DNA of 64,000 nucleotides from assembly GCA_027563935.2 (NCBI GenBank), contig CM050446.2, positions 31,065,501 to 31,129,500 of the forward strand, read 5' to 3'. The stretch's first letter is position 1, and each line of letters opens with the position of its first letter. The translations under genes and the position numbers were made by a program. The stretch comes from Costus lasius. Taxonomy: Eukaryota > Streptophyta > Magnoliopsida > Zingiberales > Costaceae. The notes beneath the pieces are model-generated. The model ran no database searches, had not been told where the DNA came from, and was given only the letters and a program-made list of their open reading frames with translations. Below, piece after piece: positions 1-8,448 of this stretch.

Positions 1-2242
1 TCCCGTGATATCTGAGCCTCAGGTTGCTCAGTAACCTGATCTATTGGCTCAGGCTCATCCAACTGAACTTGACTACTTTGTCCCGCTTCTGGATTTTCAT
101 CCAGCTTTATTTCTCTCCCACTGGCCTCTTGCAGAAGAAATTCCTTCTCAAGAAAAATAGCCGTTCGAGCAACAAATACTTTGTTCTCCTTGGGATCGTA
201 GAAATAATAACCCTTAGTTTCTTTAGGATAACCGACAAAGACACATTTATCTGATATGCTCTCTAGTTTCCCAGAGGCGAGCTTTTTGACATAAGCCTCG
301 CAACCCCAGATTTTTATAAATGTCAAGCTCGGCTGTTTCCCATACCATAATTCATATGGTGTCTTTGAAACGGCCTTGGATGGCACTCGGTTTAGCACCT
401 TTGCAGCTGTTTCCAGTGCAAATCCCCAGAAGGAGTAAGGTAGAGTAGCATGACTCATCATAGAACGAACCATATCCAATAAGGTTCTATTTCTCCTCTC
501 GGACACACCATTCCATTGCGGTGTTCCTGGTGGAGTGAGCTGTGACATAATCCCACACTCCTTCAGATAGTCAGTAAACTCACGACTCAAGTATTGTCCA
601 CCTCGATCTAAACGAAGTGCCTTGATATTTCGGCCCAACTGATTTTGTACTTCATTTTTGAATTCTTTGAACTTGTCAAAAGATTCACTCTTATGTCTCA
701 TAAGATAGACATAACCATACCTACTGAAATCATCAGTAAAAGTAATGAAGTATGAATAGCCACCTCTGGCATGTTTACTAAAAGGCCCACACACATCACT
801 GTGAATAAGGTCAAGTAAACCTGAAGACCTTTCACCTTTATTGGAAAAAGGAGTCTTCGTCATTTTACCCATTAAACAAGCTTTGCATGTATCAAACTTT
901 TCATAGGAGAATGATCCCAGCAGTCCATGATTATGCAACCGCTTAATGCGCTTCTTGTTAATATGGCCTGGACGACTATGCCATAGCAAGGTGCTATCAT
1001 CAGCATACTTGGCTTTCTTATTATCAATCTGTTGTACAGAACATTCCATGTCCAACATGTATAACCCATTGTTAATTGACCCAGTTGCATAAACAATATT
1101 ATCAAATGAAATACAACACTGTGAAGTTTTGCATTCAAAAGAAAAACCTTTCCTGACAAGAGCAGGAATAGAGATAATATTCTTAGTTATGCTTGGTACA
1201 AAATAACAATTGTCAAGTTCCAATACAAAACCAGATGGCAAAGAGATGTGATATTCTCCTACAGTAACAGCAGCAACCCGTGCCCCGTTTCCAACTCGTA
1301 GGTCCACCTCATGCTGTCCCACCTGTCTTCTTCTCTTGAGTTCCTGCATATTTGAACAAATGTGAACTCCACATGCAGTGTCCAACACCCATGAAATAGA
1401 AGAAGCTACCATGACTTCAGTCACGTAAATACCTGAGCCAGAAGTGAAAGGCTTGCTTCCCTTCTTCTCTCCTTGGAGCGCTTTACAGTCCTTCTTCCAG
1501 TGACCCAGCTGGCCACAATGGAAGCATCTGTTGTCCTTTGACCGCTTTATCTTTTATTTTAAAGCCTTGTTGTAGCTCTTGATAGGGGCTTTGCCCTTCT
1601 TCCCCTTCTTCTTGTTCCTTTGAATGAACCATTAAGACAGAGGATGAAGGCTTTCCTTTCTCAAGAGTCTGCTCTGTCGTGCAGAGCATATTCAGTAACT
1701 CTGCCGGTGTACAGTCGATCTTGTTCATATTAAAATTAATAATAAACGGATCGAAAGAAGCCGGGAGAGATTGCAAGATAATGTCTACAACAAGTTCCTG
1801 ATTGATGGTGTGTCCCAGTTTCTCTAGAGCCTCCTTGTACCCAATCATCTTGAGTACGTGAGCTCCCACTGGACTCCCTTTAGTCAGTTTGCTATGAAAG
1901 AAAAGTTTTGTCAAGTTATAGCATTCAGTCCTTGCCTATGCAGCGTACAACATCTTGAGATTTGCTACTATGTCAATAGCAGACAAATCTTCATGCTGAC
2001 GTTGTAGCTCGGGCGTCATTGACGCAAGCATAAGGCAAGCAACATCAGTACTATCACTGACATGCTTCTCATAAGCATCCCGAACCGCCCTTGCGGCGTT
2101 CGCAGCGGGTTGAGCCAGTATTGCCGACTCAAGGACATACAGCTTCCTCTCAGCCTTAAGAACAATCTTAAGCTGTCTGTACCAGTCTGAGAAGTTTGGC
2201 CCAGCAAACTTCTCCTTTTCCAGTATGGATCGCAAATTGAGC
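1..2242 (-). pseudogene. Element A: broken gag-pol (Angela-like Ty1/copia), N-terminal part
   Basis: Read on the minus strand this encodes the Gag and first half of Pol of a copia polyprotein. In order it holds Gag (about 2235-1500), a CCHC zinc knuckle near 1510, protease with the D-T-A active-site triad (WVLDTACG, near 1385), the gag-pre-integrase HHCC region and the integrase core. It runs off the left edge just after the integrase C-terminus (EQPEAQISR). Breaks: the usual gag ATG is ACA; a TAG at 1936-1938 stands where relatives have CAG; an extra base near 1618 shifts the frame; and a TAA lies near 1555. From about 1495 to 1 the pol frame looks open by eye. Compared with B, G and H it is the oldest of this subtype. 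RT and RNase H lie outside the window. Confidence 0.9.
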
Positions 2243-4093
2243 CCTGTGGTGTTCGTTGCTGCAGGAATCTACAACATTGCAAGAACAACAAGGTCAGTAT
2301 CCATGTTAGAATCATTCCAGGACTTAAGAGTGATTCTTTTCTCACTATTTTATCTGACTGAAAAATCCAATAAAACAGCCCGAAAGAGTGAAACTCTTTT
2401 AGTGAGATGGGATCCAGATTTCATACTTGATATCCGCGTCCCGCTCAGGCGAGATAAGATGCACAGAGAGTTCAAGCACTAATCACTGGTAGGCTATCCA
2501 TGCCAATCGCCAACCCGTGCGATTCCCCTTCATCTAGGCAATCCAGAAGACTGTGCCAACTGAGTTGGTACAACACAGTCTCTAATTCCTCAGATGGCTG
2601 GCTCCATATAGCTATCATATGCTCAATATGTAGCCTATATGGTCAAGCTGACCTGACCTACTCCCTGGACCATCACATGCTATGCTGAGCAACGAGGAGC
2701 GATAAATCCCTTCTCTGTAGCATGTGGATGTAATCACGCACCGTCTGAAGATGGCTGGGCGTGCCCACTGAGTGGGTACAACACGGTCCCAATGATAGTC
2801 AGAACAGTGAGGTTTCGCGTCAGAAGGCTATCGGTAGCTTGAAATTGTCGTTGGATTTTAAAACGGTCTTTTATCTTCTTACTATCATGCAAATTCTATG
2901 GTGATAGCAGAAGAAAAATATGCTTGTGCTAACATTATTTAAAACATTAAGCAGAAAGCAGTATTATCTTATGTGGTAAATGCCCATAAAAGCCTAAGTA
3001 AAACCCTAATTTTATACAAGCCTTCACTTGAGCTCTTTATGGGACTTTTGCACTTCATCTGGCCCAGCCCGGGCCTAAGCGCCTTCTGCAGCCCAAATGC
3101 GCCTGTCCTAGAGTCGACCTCTAGACTTCCCACCTGGTGAAGCCATTTGCTGCAAGCGCCTCTGCCATGAGTGCTCTGTGCTCATGTCTGATCAAATTAC
3201 ATTTTAATCTATCTAGACATGGTTTGACTCGCAGGTCAATTATACAGTTTTCATAAATTAAAGTGTGATTCGCAGATCACAGCAAAATTTATATTTAATT
3301 CCAGGCACACAGGCCCCAGCACAGCACACAAAAAGAGGGCAGCCCACATAAGAATAAATAAACATCCAATCATGTTAAACATGCATACATGTGATCCAAT
3401 CAGAAAATAAAAGTTTTGAAAAAACCCCATGGCATCAATTTTATTTTCTTATGAGCCCTACTACCTTACAACGGTCCATTAACAGGTATCCACTCATTAG
3501 ATCAAGTCAGACCCACTGCCCTTGCATGCACCTAGTCATAACTGACTTGCGTCGACCTTGTGGTCAACTATGCATGCCTTAAGGGCTGAACGTCCCACAT
3601 GATTTCTGGCAAGCGGGTGTGACCCCGGGCCTTAATCATGATCGTTCACTAGGTGCCTCAATCAGACATCGCTACACGCCCTTCTGCAGTCGACCTATAG
3701 CCACCTGTATAGCTTGCGCACAGGTGCTATCTGGCCGACCCATCTAGGCTGTCAGATGGTCTGATTAGACTGTTGGGTCCAGATTTGACTAACAATTTTA
3801 ACACTGCTAACCCGTCTAAGTGTTTAACGTAGGCGCTTGAATAGATCTAACTGAGGGGGCGCGCAAGATGTTATGTTTTGATTGAAAACTTTCATCATAA
3901 GCGCAAGCACAATTCATACATGCGCAAGTTTAACAAAATACATGTAGATCTAATACATGGATCAACACATGACATGTAGTTAAATTTCGCATGATAACTA
4001 AAGTATGCGCATCTTATAGATCTATCAAAAGCATGGATCACAACATGATGGCGATCATATATTAAGCCAAAAAACCTATGCTCTGATACCAAT
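2243..4093 (-). other. Element A leader (5' UTR between PBS and gag)
   Basis: This 1.85 kb stretch lies between the primer site and gag and aligns with the leaders of B, C, G and H. No long ORF matches a known protein. It contains the conserved hairpins described for B, for example the CCCACTGAGTGGG inverted repeat near 2769-2782, and the acceptor-like GTTGTAG just before gag. Confidence 0.8.
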
Positions 4094-4213
4094 TGTAAGA
4101 ATAAACCTAGGTCACATGCATTTCTAAAATTTTGCATGGGCGGATAATCTAGGTTTCATGGATCGTTTGACTTGAGATATAATCAACCATACAAGGATAA
4201 GTTGAAGCATTAC
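2269..4213 (-). other. Predicted leader intron of element A
   Basis: Donor ATGGCCATG^GTAATG (ATG at 4222-4220, GT at 4213-4212) lies in U5. The acceptor GTTGTAG^ATTCC has its AG at 2270-2269. The exons join in frame with gag, even though A's downstream gag ATG is lost. This is a prediction from sequence only. Confidence 0.45.
4080..4091 (-). promoter_or_regulatory. Element A primer binding site (tRNA-iMet)
   Basis: GCTCTGATACCA on the plus strand is the reverse complement of TGGTATCAGAGC, the classical complement of the plant initiator Met tRNA 3' end. It sits two bases inside the LTR edge at 4094. Confidence 0.95.
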
Positions 4214-4931
4214 CATGGCCATAGATTTGAGTAGCGGCTTGGAAGAAGAAAGGGAAAGGCGCCTCTTCTCCAAAGGAATCACACACAAGATGTTGATGGC
4301 TTCTTCCTTGTGCTTTTGTGCTAGCAAGACACTAAGGAGTCCTTGATCGAAACTTGGAGACAAGATGTGCACCCCCTTGGCTTGTTTTTCTTCCTTGCGT
4401 GAAGATCAAGAAGAGATGCGAGAGGAGGATGATAGTAGAAGAGGTTTCAAAACCGATTTTCACCATAGGAAAGTTGCGGCTTCCAAATATGGTAAGTATC
4501 AAAATTGAAACTCCCTTCATTACTCACATGCGTTCACCTTAAGTGAACCAACCGAAACCTCCCTCTTAAATTGAACCATGCGTTCACACTAAGTGAACCG
4601 GTTCAATGTCATTTGGTTCAAGGACCAAATCAAACAAGCCCTGGTTTTGATCTAATTGAACCAAATGGTTCAAGATCCAACTACACATCTTATTGAACCT
4701 CTTGATCTTTATGATCAAGAATCATTTCTCCCGATCGAAGCTTATCGATCATATGTCCTAATCAATCAAACATGATCAGACTAGATCTCACTTCCAATCA
4801 GAGTTTAAATTGCTTTAAACTGAACTAGAATAATTCCAGTCCACACGATCTGACATAAGTAAGCCATATCATCAAATTGTGCGACCCTGAGGGTTTCCTT
4901 CATTGTCGGTAACAATAACTTACGTTATCAC
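4094..4931 (-). repeat. Element A 5' LTR, first part (interrupted by B)
   Basis: This is the U5-proximal part of A's 5' LTR. It starts (plus strand) TGTAAGAATAAACC next to the PBS and breaks off at ..TTATCAC where B is inserted. It continues without loss at 14095 (GATCAGAGAGGGG..). The same junction is uninterrupted near 26422 in C's LTR, which confirms continuity. The joined length is about 1,653 bp. Confidence 0.93.
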
Positions 4932-6667
4932 TGTTGGGGTATCCCCTTAAGGCTAATGTTTGAGGCCTTGGGATTGTATCAGTATCATGTAATAAACTCT
5001 TGTGTTTATAAAGGCATGGTTATTATTCAGGTTGTTACCTTGTCTGCTGTAATAAGTGTACTACTGAATAATGTCTCAAAGCTGTTCAGCTAGGCTGACA
5101 TGCTAAATGTCCTTAGTCGATATATCTTGGTGAACATGAGACAGCCTTGATATGATTGAGACTAATATGTATTCTAATCTTATAGGATGCTTCGAGCATG
5201 GAATAAGATGTAGACTCATGGGTACATTGGATGTACTGGACAGACCCTACTAGGATATTCAATTGCTTGTCACAATGTGAATGATCCTTGATTGCAACAA
5301 GTGGCACATGTCCTCTGACTTGAGATCACTTGTGTTTCTAAATGATGATTGTCATTGTTTTGAGGTAGTTCAATATCATTTGAAACATAATGGTTATAGA
5401 CTATCTTGGATAATGATCATGAGTCAGGTTAGGGCACTAGTGATAGATAGAGGATTGCCGTCTCCTTGTTGAAGGAGTGTGGTGTTCTATAGGGGCCCCC
5501 TAGATGAGATGATTGAGAAAGTGTATGGCCATACCCAGGTGACTATGCTCATCTGATCTAATCATGCTCATCATATTGGAGTTACAAGCTTGACAGGCTT
5601 GTCCAATAAGAACATCCAGTGGCAAAGGAAACATGTAATGCCTAGTGAGTTGATTCACGCTTGTGCTGTGGTTTGGGTGAAGTCTTGGAAGACTCTTTCC
5701 TTTATATCGGGAGACAGTGATGTGTTGCTAGATACCCCTCACTGATCGTGATAACGTGAGTTATCGTTACCGACATTTAAAGGAAACCCTCAGGGTCGCA
5801 CAATTTGGTGATATGGCTTACTTAAGTCAGATCGTGTGGACTGAATTGTTTGGGTTCAGTTTAAAGGGAAAGAGACTCTGATTGTAAGTGAGATCTGGTC
5901 TGATCATGTTTGATTGATTGGGGCTTGAGATCGGTAAGCTTCGATCGAGAGAGTTGATGCTAGATCGGTGAGATCAAGAGCATCAAGAGATGAACGGTTA
6001 GATCTTGAACCCTTTGGTTCAGAGTGAGATCTAGACCATGGCTTGGGCTGGTTTAATTTGGTTCTTGAACCAAATTGAAGTGGATTAAAGTTGCTTGAAC
6101 CGGTTCACAAAGGGTGAACGCTTGGTTCAAGGCGTTAGGCGTTTTTGGTTTGGTTGTGGCGCATGGCTTCATATCTTCCATTTATGGAATGTAATGAAGG
6201 CGACTTCACCTTAACGCAAAAGCGTTTTGAACGCTCGACTTCACTCTTCTCTTCTCAACGTTCCTCTTGGGGGGCGAAAAGGATTCGGACGAGAAGGAGA
6301 AGAAGAAGGTTACTCTCGCCAAGCTTCATCTCGAAACACCCTCACGCGACAAGGATTCTTTGAAGTGCTTTTGCTAGCACAAAGGACTCAAAGAGCAAGC
6401 TATCGTCATCGGTTGTGTGCGTCACCTTTGGAGAAGGAGCACTTGAACCTTTGCTTCCAAGGCATCATCAAATCGATGGCATTGGTATGATCTTTTAGAT
6501 CTATTCCTCTTATACAAGTTGATCATATGCTTTTATGATTGCGATCCCATGAAGCCCTATCTTCCGCTTGCAAAACTCTATATGTGCGCCACAATCAGGG
6601 TTTCGGCTTCCCTCTTGAAAGGGGTTTTCTACAAGTTTCGGCCCCCCTCTTGAAAGGGGTTTCTTCA
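4932..6667 (+). repeat. Element B 5' LTR
   Basis: It begins TGTTGGGGTATCCCC and ends ..TTTCTTCA, directly before ATTGGTATCAGAGC. It is nearly identical to 12354-14089. A dense set of GGTTCAA/TTGAACC inverted motifs lies at about 6010-6140. A micro-exon ATGGCATTG with a following GT donor lies at 6476-6486. Confidence 0.95.
5690..5705 (+). promoter_or_regulatory. Candidate TATA region of the LTR promoter
   Basis: CTTTATATCGGGAG sits mid-LTR and recurs at the same place in the B, C and G LTRs (CTTTATATC or its complement). It is AT-rich and conserved, and far enough upstream of U5 to be a promoter element. No transcription start can be read from sequence, so this is tentative. Confidence 0.25.
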
Positions 6668-6669
6668 AT

Positions 6670-6681
6670 TGGTATCAGAGC
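6670..6681 (+). promoter_or_regulatory. Element B primer binding site (tRNA-iMet)
   Basis: TGGTATCAGAGC lies two bases after the 5' LTR and is complementary to the plant initiator Met tRNA 3' end. Confidence 0.97.
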
Positions 6682-7909
6682 ATGCGGTTGTATGTAGAAT
6701 CATATGATTGCTTGTTGATTTGTGATCCTTGTTTGTGTTTAACTAGTAGATCTAGTAATTAGCATCTTGCGCATCTCTTGTTTAGTAGTGAAAAAAACAT
6801 GTTGTATGTTTTTACTCCCTTGCGCACGCATATATGATGAAGGAGGGCGCATGTTGAATGATGTAGGCTTTCTTAAAAACTTAATCACTTGTGCGCCTCA
6901 CTAGATCTAAGTGGCGCCTACAATAAACCCTTAGATGGGTTGATGGGGTTGAAGTCACCTCTATGTTGGATCCAATAGTCTGATCAGACCATCTGACAGC
7001 CTAGATGGATCGACCAGATGGCACCTGTGCGCAAGCACAAGGTGGCCATAGGTCGATTGCATCTTAGGCGTGTAGCGAGGTCTGGTTGAGACAACCAGTA
7101 AGAACACATGAGTTAGGCCCGGGGTCACACCCGCTTGCCAGAACTCATGAGGGTTGTTCAGCCCTTGGCGCATGCATGGTTGACCATTAGGTCAACGCGA
7201 GTCAGTTAGGACTTGGTGCATGCAAGGGACAGAGGATCTGACTAGATGGATGAGTGGATCCCTATCAATGGACCATTGTAAGGTTGTAGGGCTCATAAGA
7301 AAATTAAAATTGATGCCAATGGGGTTTTCAAAATTTTATTTTCTTGTTAAATGGATCACATGTTGATTTGATGCCATGTGCTTGTTTATTTAATCTTATG
7401 TGGGTTGCCCTTTTAATGTGTGCTGTGCTGGGGCCTGCGAGCCTGGTAAATTATTATTTTGTGATCTGCGAATCACAATTTTTAATTTATTTATAATGTG
7501 TAGTTGACCTGCGAGTCAACCTTGTCTAGATAGATTAAAATGTGTTTCAATCAGACAAGAACACAAAGGCACACATCCAAGAGGGGCATTCACCTGGTGG
7601 CGCACCAGAGGTGCTCTTGGCGCTAGGGCCCTGGGTTGGACCAGATGAAAGGCAAAAGACCCAAGAAGAGCTAGTGAAGACTTAAAATTAGGTTAAGGTC
7701 TTACTTAGGCTCTATGGGCTTTTACCACATAAGATCCATGCTTTCTTTTTATTCCTTATATAATTAGAACTGCATGAGTTTATCTTCTGCTATCACCATA
7801 GGGTTTGCATGATAGTTAAGAAGTTAAAAGACCGTTAAAACCAACGCTAACATATCAAGCTCGTAAGCCTTCTGACGCGAAACCTCACTGTTCTGATTAT
7901 CGTTGGAGC

Positions 7910-7935
7910 CGTGTTGTACCCACTCAGTGGGCACG
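7910..7935 (+). promoter_or_regulatory. Leader hairpin 1 (element B)
   Basis: Outer stem CGTG/CACG, a 5'-side bulge, then inner stem CCCAC-TCA-GTGGG. D has a matching hairpin at 22396-22409 (CCCAC-CCTC-GTGGG). A, C, G and H have the B form. Confidence 0.6.
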
Positions 7936-8115
7936 TCCATCTATCTTCAGACAGTGCGGGATTTCACCTGCGTGTTACAGAGTAGGGATTTATCCCTTCT
8001 CGTTGCTCAGCATAGCACGTGGTGGTCCAGGGAGTAGGTCGGGTCAGCTTGACCATGTAGGCTACATATGTGGCGCATATGGTAGCACATGGAGGCAGCC
8101 ATCTGTGGGATCAGA

Positions 8116-8147
8116 GACTGTGTTGTACCAACTCAGTTGGCGCAGTC
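8116..8147 (+). promoter_or_regulatory. Leader hairpin 2 (element B)
   Basis: Outer stem GACTGTG/CGCAGTC (7 bp, one G-U), 5' bulge TTGTA, inner stem CCAAC-TCA-GTTGG. G and H have GACTGTG/CACAGTC. D has the entirely different but still paired TTTCATGT/ACATGAAA and CCAGC/GCTGG. Confidence 0.7.
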
Positions 8148-8171
8148 TGCTGGATTGCCCAGATGAAGGGG

Positions 8172-8191
8172 AATCGCACGGGTTGGCGATT
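8172..8191 (+). promoter_or_regulatory. Leader hairpin 4 (element B, between hairpins 2 and 3)
   Basis: AATCGC at 8172-8177 pairs with GCGATT at 8186-8191. The equivalent in D is ATTGC/GCAAT (22653-22667) and in E TTGTGC/GCACAA (14951-14965), each internally complementary. Confidence 0.5.
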
Positions 8192-8226
8192 GGCTGGTAC
8201 AGCCTACCAGAAATTAGTGCTTGTCA

Positions 8227-8265
8227 TCTCTGTGCATCTTATCTCGCCTGAGCGGGACGCGGAGA
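8227..8265 (+). promoter_or_regulatory. Leader hairpin 3 (element B)
   Basis: Outer stem TCTCTGTG/CGCGGAGA (8 bp with G-U pairs), a 5' internal loop, inner stem CTCGC-CTGA-GCGGG. D pairs as CTTTGTG/CGCGAAG with CCCAC/GTGGG, and E as CTCTGTG/CACGGAG with CTCAC/GTGAG. Confidence 0.7.
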
Positions 8266-8448
8266 CCAAGTATGAAATCTGGATCCCATCTCACTAAAAG
8301 AGTGTTACTCTTTCGGACTGTTTACTGGATTTTTCAGTCAGACAAAATAGTGAGAAAAGAATCTTTCTTAAGTCCTGGATTGATTCTAGACATTGATACT
8401 GACCTTGCTGTTCTTGCATTGTTGTAGATTCCTGCAGCAACGAACACC

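Larger units (their letters stand above)
6485..8427 (+). other. Predicted leader intron of element B
   Basis: The donor is ATGGCATTG^GTATGATC (ATG 6476-6478, GT 6485-6486). The acceptor is CATTGTTGTAG^ATTCCTG (AG 8426-8427), with a branch-point-like ATACTGAC about 28 nt upstream. Splicing would remove 1,943 nt including the PBS and all leader hairpins. It joins ATG-GCA-TTG to ATT-CCT-GCA-GCA-ACG-AAC-ACC and then the gag ATG, in frame and without a stop. The donor codon pattern and acceptor recur in A, C, G and H. No RNA evidence is available here. Confidence 0.55.
6668..8448 (+). other. Element B leader (5' UTR)
   Basis: A 1.78 kb non-coding leader. It holds many upstream ATGs and short ORFs with no recognisable product, and a cluster of conserved hairpins at 7910-8265. 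Such length is typical of Angela/BARE-like elements. Confidence 0.85.

Noticed and set aside
5113..5307. A 64-codon antisense ORF (MPLVAIKDHSHCDKQLN..) found in the B, C and G LTRs
   Set aside because: It recurs only because the LTRs are copies. It changes by ordinary substitutions, is broken in A- and L-type LTRs, and has no recognisable domain.
8003..8297. Short ORFs in the leaders (for example the 82- and 75-codon frames)
   Set aside because: They overlap the covarying hairpins and differ in frame between copies, so RNA structure explains the conservation better.
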